Below are positions 19,148 to 27,491 of a stretch of 64,000 bases of DNA, piece by piece (position 1 is the stretch's first letter; every line of letters starts with the position of its first letter). The stretch covers positions 682,001-746,000 of the forward strand of contig NZ_CWHU01000005.1 in NCBI RefSeq assembly GCF_001182725.1, in the 5' to 3' direction. The DNA comes from Anaerococcus jeddahensis. Its GTDB lineage: Bacteria; Bacillota; Clostridia; Tissierellales; Peptoniphilaceae. The notes beneath the pieces are model-generated. The model was given only the letters and a program-made list of their open reading frames with translations. It had not been told where the DNA came from and did no database searches. Made by a program: the position numbers and the translations under genes.

Positions 19148-19933
19148 ATGTCAATAGTATCAATGAAAAAATTATTAGAAGCTGGTGTACATTTTGGTCA
19201 CCAAACAAGAAGATGGAATCCTAAAATGAGTAAATTCATCTTCACAGAAAGAAATGGAATCTATATAATTGATTTAGCAAAAACTGCAGGTCAAATTGAA
19301 AAAGCTTACGAAGCAATAAGAGATATTGCTAGCGAAGGCGGAAGTGTTTTATTTGTAGGTACAAAAAAACAAGCTCAAGATTCAATAGAACAAGAAGCTA
19401 AAAGATGTGGTCAATATTATGTATCTAACAGATGGTTAGGTGGAATGTTGACAAACTTCAACACAATTAGAAATTCTGTAAACAAACTTAAAAAATATGA
19501 AACAATGGAAGAAGATGGAACATTTGATCTTCTACCTAAAAAAGAAGTTTTACAATTAAATAAAGAAATGGATAAATTAGAAAAAAATCTTGGTGGTATC
19601 AAAGATATGGAAGAGCTACCAGATGTATTATTTGTAGTTGATCCATCAAATGAAGAAATTGCAGTTCACGAAGCAAAAATTTTAGGAATTCCAGTTATAT
19701 CAATTGTTGATACAAACTGTGATCCTGATGTTGTAGATATAGCAATTCCTGGAAATGATGATGCTATAAGAGCTGTAAAACTTATAACTTCACTAATGGC
19801 AGATGCTGTTATAGAAGGAAACCAAGGTAGCGAATTTGCTGTAAGCGAGGAAGACTTCGAAGAAACTGAAGCTGATGAAGAAGAATCTGAACAATTAGCT
19901 GAAGAAGATGAAGAAGAATCAATTGAGGAATAA
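19148..19933 (+). CDS. rpsB: 30S ribosomal protein S2
   Basis: 261 residues. S2 opens with [22 protein letters not shown], the family signature, and has a very acidic Glu/Asp tail of about 30 residues. It is the first gene of rpsB-tsf. It follows a strong promoter and a structured leader, with GGAGGT 7 bases before the ATG. Confidence 0.98.
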   Translation: MSIVSMKKLLEAGVHFGHQTRRWNPKMSKFIFTERNGIYIIDLAKTAGQIEKAYEAIRDIASEGGSVLFVGTKKQAQDSIEQEAKRCGQYYVSNRWLGGMLTNFNTIRNSVNKLKKYETMEEDGTFDLLPKKEVLQLNKEMDKLEKNLGGIKDMEELPDVLFVVDPSNEEIAVHEAKILGIPVISIVDTNCDPDVVDIAIPGNDDAIRAVKLITSLMADAVIEGNQGSEFAVSEEDFEETEADEEESEQLAEEDEEESIEE

Positions 19934-19946
19934 TTAGGAGGACATT

Positions 19947-20615
19947 ATGGCAGTAAGTGCAAAATTAGTAAAAGAATTAAGAGAAAAAACTGGCGCTGGA
20001 ATGATGGATTGTAAAAAAGCTTTGACTGAAACTGATGGTAATATAGATGAAGCTATAAAACTATTAAAGGAAAAAGGACAAGCAACTCTAGATAAAAAAG
20101 CTGATAGAATAGCTGCTGAAGGAGTTATTGGTTCATACATTCATAATGATAAAATTGGTGTTATTGTTGAAATCAATACAGAAACAGATTTCTCAGCAAA
20201 TACTGATTCAGTAAAAGAATTTGCTAGAAACATCGCTATGCATATAGCTGCTTTAAATCCACTTTACATCTCAGAAGAAGATGCTGATGAAAAAGATGTA
20301 GCAGAACAAAAAGAAATATTAATCAAACAAGCTATGAACGAAGCAAATGAAAATATGCCTGAAGACAAAAAAGAAATGATAGCTCACAAAAAAGTTGAAG
20401 GCAGACTTAAAAAATATTTCAAAGATGTATGCTTATTAGATCAACAATATATTAAAAATCCTGATCAAACAATTGAACAATATCTAAGAGATACTGCTAA
20501 TAGTGTAGGTGAAAACATTAAAATTAGAAGATTTGCTAGATTTGAAGTTGGTGAAGGTTTAGAGAAAAAAGAAGAAGATTTCGCTAAAGAAGTTCAAAGC
20601 CAAATGAATATTTAA
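19947..20615 (+). CDS. tsf: Translation elongation factor Ts
   Basis: 222 residues, on the short side as in many Firmicutes. It exchanges GDP for GTP on EF-Tu. The N-terminal UBA-like segment has LREKTGAGMMDCKKAL, followed by the TDFSAN motif near 71. AGGAGG at 19937-19942 lies 4 bases before the ATG. A strong terminator follows, so pyrH and frr, which often come next, are not in this operon. Confidence 0.97.
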   Translation: MAVSAKLVKELREKTGAGMMDCKKALTETDGNIDEAIKLLKEKGQATLDKKADRIAAEGVIGSYIHNDKIGVIVEINTETDFSANTDSVKEFARNIAMHIAALNPLYISEEDADEKDVAEQKEILIKQAMNEANENMPEDKKEMIAHKKVEGRLKKYFKDVCLLDQQYIKNPDQTIEQYLRDTANSVGENIKIRRFARFEVGEGLEKKEEDFAKEVQSQMNI

Positions 20616-20625
20616 TAATTAAATT

Positions 20626-20656
20626 AAAAAGAAAGCCTCTTGGCTTTCTTTTTTTT
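20626..20656 (+). terminator. Terminator of rpsB-tsf
   Basis: AAAAAGAAAGCC (20626-20637), loop TCTT, GGCTTTCTTTTT (20642-20653), then more T. Confidence 0.93.
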
Positions 20657-20662
20657 ACAAAG

Positions 20663-20687
20663 AATTCATATCTTTTTACTATGAATT
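20663..20687. promoter_or_regulatory. Inverted repeat just upstream of the cysK promoter (candidate operator)
   Basis: AATTCATA (20663-20670) and TATGAATT (20680-20687) are perfect inverted repeats separated by 9 bases. They end 2 bases before the -35. Position suits a regulator of the cysteine genes; the regulator is unknown. Confidence 0.4.
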
Positions 20688-20689
20688 AA

Positions 20690-20717
20690 TTGAAAGAATT
20701 ATTTTTTCTAATATAAT
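20690..20717 (+). promoter_or_regulatory. Promoter of cysK-cysE
   Basis: TTGAAA (20690-20695), 16 bases, TATAAT (20712-20717). The leader is only ~40 bases, too short for a T-box or SAM riboswitch. Confidence 0.8.
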
Positions 20718-20764
20718 GTTTATTACAACCGATAAAATAAGATTAAATTTTAAAAGGAGTTAGA

Positions 20765-21676
20765 ATGACAATCAATAAAAACGCAAAAGAATTAATAGGT
20801 AATACACCTCTTCTAAAATTAAATTCTCTTAAAAAAGAGGGAAGAGCTGATATATATGTTAAAGTTGAAAAAAATAATATTGCTGGATCAATTAAGGATA
20901 GAATAGCTTTATATATGATTGAAGAAGCTGAAAAATCTGGAAAATTAAAAAAAGGTGATACAATAGTTGAACCAACTAGTGGAAATACTGGTGTAGCTTT
21001 AGCTGCTCTTGCAGCTGCAAAAGGATACAAATGTATTTTAACAATGCCAAGTTCTATGAGTATAGAAAGATCAAAACTTGCTGAAGCATACGGTGCAGAA
21101 GTTATAAGAACTACAGAAAATGCATTACAAGGGGCTGTAGATAAAGCTGTTGAGCTTTCTAAAAAAGATGGATACTTTATGCCAGATCAATTTTCAAATC
21201 CTGCAAACATCAAAGCTCATTACGAAACAACTGGAGTTGAAATTTTAAACGAAATATCTCCAGATGCTTTCATTGCTGGAGTTGGTACAGGTGGAACTGT
21301 AACAGGTGTTGGTAAGAGATTAAAAGAAAATAATGAAAATGTAAAAGTTTATGCAATTGAACCTGCTGAAAGTCCATTACTTTCTGGTGGAAAAGCTTCG
21401 GGTCATAAAATCCAAGGAATTGGTGGAAATTTTATTCCAAAAAACTTAGATTTTGATATTGTTGATGGAATTGTCGATGTAAAAGGTGATGATGCTATTA
21501 AAATTTCTAGACAACTCGCAAAAAATGAAGCCTTAGCTGTAGGAATTTCATCAGGAGCTAATGTAGCAGGTGCTATTGAAATAGCTGATAAAATTGGTGA
21601 AGGAAAAGTAGTTGTTACTGTTTTACCAGATACTGGTGAAAGATATTTATCAACAGAATTGTACAATTTAGATTAA
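20765..21676 (+). CDS. cysK: Cysteine synthase (O-acetylserine sulfhydrylase)
   Basis: 303 residues. It is a PLP enzyme that joins sulfide to O-acetylserine. The PLP lysine lies in AGSIKDRIA (Lys near 42). The phosphate and substrate loops [11 protein letters not shown] near 70 and [13 protein letters not shown] near 175 are clear. AAAGGAG precedes the ATG. It is followed after one base by cysE, so substrate supply and use are paired. Confidence 0.96.
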   Translation: MTINKNAKELIGNTPLLKLNSLKKEGRADIYVKVEKNNIAGSIKDRIALYMIEEAEKSGKLKKGDTIVEPTSGNTGVALAALAAAKGYKCILTMPSSMSIERSKLAEAYGAEVIRTTENALQGAVDKAVELSKKDGYFMPDQFSNPANIKAHYETTGVEILNEISPDAFIAGVGTGGTVTGVGKRLKENNENVKVYAIEPAESPLLSGGKASGHKIQGIGGNFIPKNLDFDIVDGIVDVKGDDAIKISRQLAKNEALAVGISSGANVAGAIEIADKIGEGKVVVTVLPDTGERYLSTELYNLD

Positions 21677-21677
21677 T

Positions 21678-22205
21678 ATGACTTTTGAAGAATATAAAGA
21701 TGAATTAGTTAAGGCGGCCTTAGCCAAAGATCCTGCCTTAACTAAGGCTGAAGATGCAATTAGATTTTCTCCAGGTATAAGAGCCTTGTTAGCGCATTAC
21801 AAGGCTCATAAATTATATCTTGAAGGTGAGTTTTCTAAGGCGAACGAAATAAGCCTAGAAGCTAGAAAAGAAACAGGAATAGAAATTCACCCTGGAGCAA
21901 AAATAGGAAGAAGATGTTACATAGATCACGGAATGGGTGTTGTAATTGGTGAAACAGCTGAGATAGGTGATGATGTATTAATGTACCATGGAGTTACCCT
22001 AGGTGGTTTAATCAATGAAAGAGTTAAAAGACACCCAAGTGTTGGAAATAATGTGTTGATTGGAGCTGGAGCAATTTTATTGGGAAATATTACAATTGGA
22101 AATGACTGTAAAATTGGAGCAAATTCTGTAGTTTTAGAAAATGTACCAGACGATTGTACTGCAGTAGGTGCTCCGGCAAAGATAATTAAACATAAGCATA
22201 ATTAA
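21678..22205 (+). CDS. cysE: Serine O-acetyltransferase
   Basis: 175 residues, the short form common in Firmicutes (EpsC type). It acetylates serine for CysK. The C-terminal left-handed beta helix has hexapeptide repeats from residue ~70 ([42 protein letters not shown]). It begins one base after the cysK stop with no visible ribosome binding site, so it probably relies on coupling to cysK. The last residues (KHKHN) are short compared with the interaction tail of longer CysE proteins. Confidence 0.95.
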   Translation: MTFEEYKDELVKAALAKDPALTKAEDAIRFSPGIRALLAHYKAHKLYLEGEFSKANEISLEARKETGIEIHPGAKIGRRCYIDHGMGVVIGETAEIGDDVLMYHGVTLGGLINERVKRHPSVGNNVLIGAGAILLGNITIGNDCKIGANSVVLENVPDDCTAVGAPAKIIKHKHN

Positions 22206-22206
22206 A

Positions 22207-22260
22207 AAAGAGCTGTTAATTCTGAATTTAAAATTATTTAAATTAACAGCTCTTTAATTT
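22207..22260 (+). terminator. Terminator of cysK-cysE
   Basis: AAAGAGCTGTTAATT (22207-22221) pairs perfectly with AATTAACAGCTCTTT (22241-22255) across a 19-base AT-rich loop, then AATTTT. It ends 12 bases before the next start. Confidence 0.85.
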
Positions 22261-22271
22261 TAGAGGTAAAT

Positions 22272-24005
22272 ATGTATAAGAAGTTCAAGTGGTTTATTAA
22301 ATACTATAAAAAATCATATATAATTGGAATTATATTTTTATTATTAAGTGATATAGTTTCTTTATTTTTGCCATATATAATAGGTAAATTAATAGATTTA
22401 ATCTACACCAATTCAATTAATCTAGAAAATTTTATTAAAATAATTTCATTTACTATTTTTGTTATTTTGTTAAAATATTTGCTTGCCATGGGCCGGTCTT
22501 ATAATGTTTTTAAGGCAAGTGGAACTATTGAATACTTAACTAGAAATAAATTAATGAAGAAATTTTTAGGCCAATCTCAAGAATTTTTTGAAAATAATTC
22601 TACAGGATCTCTTATGGGAAAATCTACTAACGATATTTCACAAATTTCAATAATGGCAGGTTATGGAACATTATCTTTAATTGATGCTACAATCCTTCCT
22701 TTAAGTATTGTTTTAGTAATGATTTTTGCCATAGATTTTAAATTGACTCTACTTTCAATTTTACCCCTGCCTTTAATAGCCTTTATATATTTTAGAATAG
22801 GGGATAAAATTTATGATAAATCTAAGAAGGTAAACCAATCTTTTGATAAATTAAATGATAGTGTTCTTGAAGATGCTGAAGGGATTAGACTTATTAGAGT
22901 ATTTAATATTGTGGGAAATAGAAGAAAAATATTTTACAATAATGCTGATAAACTAGCTGAGAATAATATTATTCTTGCTAAATATCAGGCTTTTCTTGCT
23001 CCTGTTGAAAGAATAATTACATCCCTTACATTTATCATTGCAATAGGTTTTGGATCTTATCTAATGAGCATTGGAAAAATTTCTATTGGTCAAATAGTTT
23101 CCTTTACTTATTATTTGAACATGTTAGTTTGGCCTATGTATGCCTTGGGAGATTTTATTAATGTGAAACAACAAGCAAGTGCTGCTATGGATAGAATAAG
23201 TGAAACACTTGATTATAAAGAAGAGATTAAAAACTCAGAGAAAAATAAAAAAGTAGAATTTCCTTTGGATATTGAATTTGACAATCACAGTTTTAAATAT
23301 CCAAGCTCAAAGGAAAATATATTAAATGATATAAGCTTGAAAATCAAAAATTCTTCTTCTTTGGGAATATTAGGAAAAACTTCGTCAGGAAAAACTACAC
23401 TTATTAAACAAATACTAGACTTATACAAGGTTGATAAATCGACTATATATTTTAATGAAGACATTTCTTCAGATACTTCTTTTAAAAGTTTGAAAGAAAA
23501 TATTGGTTATGTACCTCAACAACATATGATATTTTCAGATACTTTGAGAAATAATATTTTATTTGCAAAAGAAGATGCAAGCGATGAAGAATTAAATCTA
23601 GCAATTGATATAGCAGATTTTAAAAAAGATATTGATGAGTTTCCTAAGGGTCTTGATACAATAACAGGAGAAAAGGGAGTTTCTTTGTCTGGTGGGCAAA
23701 AACAAAGGCTATCAATTGCAAGGGCAGTTTTAAAAAATCCTGAAATTTTAATTTTGGATGATGCTATGAGTGCTGTAGATGCTAATACAGAAAAAAATAT
23801 ACTTACTAAGCTTAAAGAATACAGGAAAAATAAGACTACAATAATTATAGCTCACAGAATTAGCCAAGTTCAAAATTGCGACAATATAATTGTGTTGGAA
23901 AATGGAAAAATTGTTGAAATGGGAAATCATTATGAGCTTATGAAAAATGGAAAGTGGTATAAAAGTCAATATGAAAATCAAATTTTAGGTGATAAAAATG
24001 ATTAA
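22272..24005 (+). CDS. ABC exporter half-transporter, subunit with degenerate ATPase site
   Basis: 577 residues with a six-helix membrane domain (about 1-310) and a C-terminal nucleotide-binding domain. The latter has Walker A GKTSSGKTT near 375, Q-loop YVPQQ, signature LSGGQ near 475 and Walker B LILDDAMSAVD. The residue after the Walker B Asp is Asp rather than the catalytic Glu. That is typical of the inactive half of a heterodimeric exporter such as BmrCD or TM287/288. GAGGT precedes the ATG. It overlaps the partner gene by 8 bases. The substrate is unknown; multidrug or lipid export is likely from the family. Confidence 0.9.
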   Translation: MYKKFKWFIKYYKKSYIIGIIFLLLSDIVSLFLPYIIGKLIDLIYTNSINLENFIKIISFTIFVILLKYLLAMGRSYNVFKASGTIEYLTRNKLMKKFLGQSQEFFENNSTGSLMGKSTNDISQISIMAGYGTLSLIDATILPLSIVLVMIFAIDFKLTLLSILPLPLIAFIYFRIGDKIYDKSKKVNQSFDKLNDSVLEDAEGIRLIRVFNIVGNRRKIFYNNADKLAENNIILAKYQAFLAPVERIITSLTFIIAIGFGSYLMSIGKISIGQIVSFTYYLNMLVWPMYALGDFINVKQQASAAMDRISETLDYKEEIKNSEKNKKVEFPLDIEFDNHSFKYPSSKENILNDISLKIKNSSSLGILGKTSSGKTTLIKQILDLYKVDKSTIYFNEDISSDTSFKSLKENIGYVPQQHMIFSDTLRNNILFAKEDASDEELNLAIDIADFKKDIDEFPKGLDTITGEKGVSLSGGQKQRLSIARAVLKNPEILILDDAMSAVDANTEKNILTKLKEYRKNKTTIIIAHRISQVQNCDNIIVLENGKIVEMGNHYELMKNGKWYKSQYENQILGDKND

Positions 24006-25740
24006 GACGAAAAATAAAGAAAATTATAGAAAATTAAAAATATATACTCTTAGTGAAAAGAAATTTTTATTAATTGGTTTTATTTTTTCATTTTTAAGAA
24101 CTATACTAGAAATAATTGGACCTATGATAATAGGATATATTATAAATAATGTCTTAAAATCTGATATGGATAGGGAAAATTTTAAAAAAATTGCCTTATT
24201 ATTAGTCTTATATTTTATAGTTTTCGTCTTATCTGGAATTTTACTAAATAGGTCCAGAGTTTATTTTCAAATTTCAGCCAATAAAATTGCTGCAAAAGTG
24301 CAAAAGGATGTTTACGACAAGGTATCAACTTTTCCAATATCATATTTTGACACCCTTCCTTCAGGAAAAATTGCATCAAGAATAACAAATGATACAAATA
24401 AATTAAAAATTATGTTTCAGCTCTTATTTTCTGATATTATAAATGCAGTTATATTAATAGTTGGACTTTATATCACACTTTTGTTTACAGATACTATAGC
24501 AGCCCTTATGCTTTTAACACTAATTCCCCTTGTATTTATTATATTTAGAAGCTATCTAAATAAAACATATGCTTATACAAAAGATATAAAGATTCATACA
24601 GCTGATATTAATGCCAAAATAAATGAATATATTCAAAATATGGAAGTTATTCAAGTTTTTAATAGGGAAAATTTTATTTTTAAAAAGTTTGAGAATGTAA
24701 ATAAAAAAATTTACGATTTAAATATTAAATTATCTAAATTAAGATCTTATTCAGGCTATAGGGCAATGGATATAATTCAATTTTTGGCAATAATAATTGT
24801 CTTAATTTATTTCGGTCTTGGTTCAATTACAAAAATTTATCTTGTAAGCATTGGATCTTTGTATATGGCCATTGATTATACAACCAAGATTTTTAATAAT
24901 ATGAATACAATAATAATGAGATTTGGTGATGTTGAAGATGCTCTTAGTTCAGCAAATCATATATTTGAATTATTAGAAATGAAATCTATGGATAAATTGG
25001 AAGATAGAAAAATAGATCTTAACAAAGATATATATTTTAAAGATATATATTTTTCATATGACGATAATGATGATGTTATAAAAGGTCTTAGCTTTAAAGT
25101 AGAAAATGGATCATCAATTGCCTTTGTTGGTCAAACAGGTTCTGGAAAATCAACACTTATAAATTTACTTTTAAATTTTTATTCTCCAAGAGATGGAAAA
25201 ATTTTAATTGGGAATACAGATATAAATAAAATCAATAGAGATAATTTGAGAAAAGATATGGCTGTAGTTTTACAAGATGCATTTTTGTTTAAAGCAAGCA
25301 TAAAGGAAAATATTTGTCTAGGAGAAGAATTTTCAGATAAAAAAGTTATAGATTCCTTAAAAAAAGTGGGAGGACAAAAACTCATTGATAGGGGAATAGA
25401 TAGTGAAATTTTAGAAAATGGATCGAATTTAAGTCAAGGTGAGAAACAATTAATTTCATTTGCCAGAGCCTATATCAGAGATCCAAAAATTCTAATTTTA
25501 GATGAAGCAACTTCAAATATTGATACAGAAACTGAAAATATTATCCAAGAAGGGATTAATGAATTAAAAAAAGATAGGACAACTTTTATTGTTGCTCACA
25601 GACTATCTACCATTAAAAATGTTGATAAAATAATTGTTTTATCTCATGGGAAAATTCTAGAAAGTGGAAATCACAACTACTTAATGGGAATAAATGGCGA
25701 ATATAAGAAAATGTATCTAAAACAAATGAAGGAGAAATAA
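23998..25740 (+). CDS. ABC exporter half-transporter, catalytically intact subunit
   Basis: 580 residues, same layout as the preceding gene: a six-helix membrane domain, then an ATPase domain with Walker A GQTGSGKST near 380, signature LSQGE (a variant of LSGGQ) near 480 and Walker B LILDEATSNID with the catalytic Glu. The ATG at 23998 has AGGTGA 5 bases upstream; a GTG at 23989 lies inside that site. The 8-base overlap (ATGATTAA) ties it to its partner. Heterodimer formation is inferred from pairing and complementary ATPase sites. Confidence 0.9.
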   Translation: MIKTKNKENYRKLKIYTLSEKKFLLIGFIFSFLRTILEIIGPMIIGYIINNVLKSDMDRENFKKIALLLVLYFIVFVLSGILLNRSRVYFQISANKIAAKVQKDVYDKVSTFPISYFDTLPSGKIASRITNDTNKLKIMFQLLFSDIINAVILIVGLYITLLFTDTIAALMLLTLIPLVFIIFRSYLNKTYAYTKDIKIHTADINAKINEYIQNMEVIQVFNRENFIFKKFENVNKKIYDLNIKLSKLRSYSGYRAMDIIQFLAIIIVLIYFGLGSITKIYLVSIGSLYMAIDYTTKIFNNMNTIIMRFGDVEDALSSANHIFELLEMKSMDKLEDRKIDLNKDIYFKDIYFSYDDNDDVIKGLSFKVENGSSIAFVGQTGSGKSTLINLLLNFYSPRDGKILIGNTDINKINRDNLRKDMAVVLQDAFLFKASIKENICLGEEFSDKKVIDSLKKVGGQKLIDRGIDSEILENGSNLSQGEKQLISFARAYIRDPKILILDEATSNIDTETENIIQEGINELKKDRTTFIVAHRLSTIKNVDKIIVLSHGKILESGNHNYLMGINGEYKKMYLKQMKEK

Positions 25741-25775
25741 ATTAAGAAAAAGTTTTTCGTATAAATATAGATTTA

Positions 25776-25784
25776 TGATATAAT
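25776..25784 (+). promoter_or_regulatory. Extended -10 promoter of rny
   Basis: TGATATAAT at 25776-25784. The -35 region (about 25755-25760) is poor, as often seen with extended -10 promoters. Expected start is about 25791. Confidence 0.6.
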
Positions 25785-25790
25785 TATTTA

Positions 25791-25806
25791 TAGGATGAAA
25801 ATCCTA
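25791..25806 (+). promoter_or_regulatory. 5'-terminal GAAA-loop hairpin in the rny leader
   Basis: TAGGAT (25791-25796), GAAA, ATCCTA (25801-25806) form a perfect 6-bp stem with a GNRA tetraloop. Its first base coincides with the predicted transcription start, and AGGAGGTGA follows 5 bases after it. Confidence 0.5.
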
Positions 25807-25824
25807 ATTACAGGAGGTGATAAA

Positions 25825-27363
25825 ATGAATTTTAATCAAATTATTCTATCTGTCGCCTTCATAATATTAGCTTTTTTTATAGGCTATCTTTGTAGAAAAA
25901 AAATAGGTGAATCAAAAATTTCTTCTGCAGAAGATTATTCTGCAAGAATTATTGAGGAAGCAAACAGGGATGCTGAATCCCTAAAAAAAGACGCATTGAT
26001 AAGTGCAAAAGATGAGATTTCTAAACGCAAAATGGAAAGCGAGCAAGAAATTAGCAAAAAAAATAATGAACTTGCTACAAAAGAAGGTCATCTTTTAAAA
26101 AAAGAAGAGAGTCTAGACAAAAGATCCTTATTATTAGATAAGAAATCTGATGAAATCTCTAGTGACCAAAAAAAGTTAAAACAAAAAGAAGACAGAATTG
26201 AGAAACTTATCGAAGAACAAGAGTTGAAGTTACAAGATATTGCAGGTCTTACAACAAATGAGGCTAAAGATATTTTACTTCAAAGCTTAAAGAATGATGT
26301 TGTTCATGAGCAAGCTAAAATCATTAAAGAGTTTGAAGAAAAAACTAAAAATGAAAGTAAAAAATTAGCTTCAGAAATTATAGCAACAACAATTCAAAGA
26401 TATGCGGCTGATGAAGTAGCTGAAAGTACAGTTACAGTTGTATCATTACCAAATGATGAAATGAAAGGTCGCATAATTGGTAGAGAAGGTAGAAATATCA
26501 GAGCTTTTGAGCAATTATCAGGAACAGATATGATAATTGATGATACACCAGAAGCTGTAGTGATTTCTGCATTTGAACCAATAAGAAGAGAAATTGCAAA
26601 AGTAGCATTGGAAAGATTAATCCTTGACGGAAGAATAAATCCTTCAAGAATTGAAGAAATGCTAATGAAAGCAGAAGATGAAGTTGAACAAAGAATAATT
26701 GAAGACGGACAAAGGGCAATCGAAGAAGTAGGCATACACAATCTTCACCCACAACTTGTAAGACTTGTAGGAAAGCTTAAATTTAGAACATCTTACGGAC
26801 AAAATGTTTTAAAACATTCTATAGAAGTTGCAAAAATCGCTGGAATGCTAGCACAAGAATTGGGTCTTGATGATAAGGATGCCAAAAGAGGAGGTCTATT
26901 ACATGATGTGGGCAAAGCCATAGATCATGAAGTAGAAGGAACTCATATTTCTATCGGAGTCGAAGCTGCAAAAAAATATGGTGAAAATAAAAATGTAATA
27001 AACTGCATAGAATCTCACCATGGGGATGTAGAAGCTAATTGTATAGCTTCAATTTTAGTACAAGCATCAGATGCCATATCAGCAGCAAGACCAGGAGCAA
27101 GAAGAGAAAGCCTAGAAAATTATATTAAAAGACTAGAAAATCTAGAAGAAATTGCGAATTCATTTGATGGAATTGAAAAAACATTTGCTGTACAAGCTGG
27201 AAGAGAATTAAGGGTTATGATAAAACCAGAAAAAATATCAGACGATCAAATGGTTGTGATTGCTAGAGAAATCGCAAAAAAAATTGAAAATGAACTAGAA
27301 TATCCTGGTCAAATAAAAGTTAATGTAATAAGAGAATCAAAGGCAATTGAATATGCTAAATAA
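25825..27363 (+). CDS. rny: Ribonuclease Y
   Basis: 512 residues, standard for RNase Y, the membrane-anchored endoribonuclease that initiates mRNA decay in Firmicutes. It has one N-terminal membrane helix (about 6-24), a long charged coiled coil (about 35-185), a KH domain near 200-260 ([15 protein letters not shown]) and an HD domain with [12 protein letters not shown] near 355-362. The ATG at 25825 follows AGGAGGTGA by 4 bases. Upstream in-frame starts at 25795 lie inside the leader hairpin and lack a site. Confidence 0.97.
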   Translation: MNFNQIILSVAFIILAFFIGYLCRKKIGESKISSAEDYSARIIEEANRDAESLKKDALISAKDEISKRKMESEQEISKKNNELATKEGHLLKKEESLDKRSLLLDKKSDEISSDQKKLKQKEDRIEKLIEEQELKLQDIAGLTTNEAKDILLQSLKNDVVHEQAKIIKEFEEKTKNESKKLASEIIATTIQRYAADEVAESTVTVVSLPNDEMKGRIIGREGRNIRAFEQLSGTDMIIDDTPEAVVISAFEPIRREIAKVALERLILDGRINPSRIEEMLMKAEDEVEQRIIEDGQRAIEEVGIHNLHPQLVRLVGKLKFRTSYGQNVLKHSIEVAKIAGMLAQELGLDDKDAKRGGLLHDVGKAIDHEVEGTHISIGVEAAKKYGENKNVINCIESHHGDVEANCIASILVQASDAISAARPGARRESLENYIKRLENLEEIANSFDGIEKTFAVQAGRELRVMIKPEKISDDQMVVIAREIAKKIENELEYPGQIKVNVIRESKAIEYAK

Positions 27364-27366
27364 TTT

Positions 27367-27392
27367 AGAGAGGTTTAGACCTCTCTTTTTTT
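27367..27392 (+). terminator. Terminator of rny
   Basis: AGAGAGGT (27367-27374), loop TTAG, ACCTCTCT (27379-27386), then TTTTTT. Confidence 0.92.
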
Positions 27393-27433
27393 GAAAATAA
27401 ATATTACAAAAAAGTCATATTTATATATTTAAA

Positions 27434-27462
27434 TTGACAATTATTACAAAAGATTATATCAT
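27434..27462 (+). promoter_or_regulatory. Promoter of the surface glucosaminidase gene
   Basis: TTGACA (27434-27439), 17 bases, TATCAT (27457-27462). The -35 is perfect. Confidence 0.7.
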
Positions 27463-27491
27463 TATAGTAATAAGAGTATAAGGAGTTGTAA

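Noticed and set aside
20718..20764. T-box or SAM riboswitch before cysK
   Set aside because: The leader from the predicted start to the ATG is only about 40 bases.
26394..26752. Long open frames antisense to rny
   Set aside because: They lie opposite conserved KH/HD coding sequence, have no ribosome binding site and low-complexity, Ser/Leu-rich translations.
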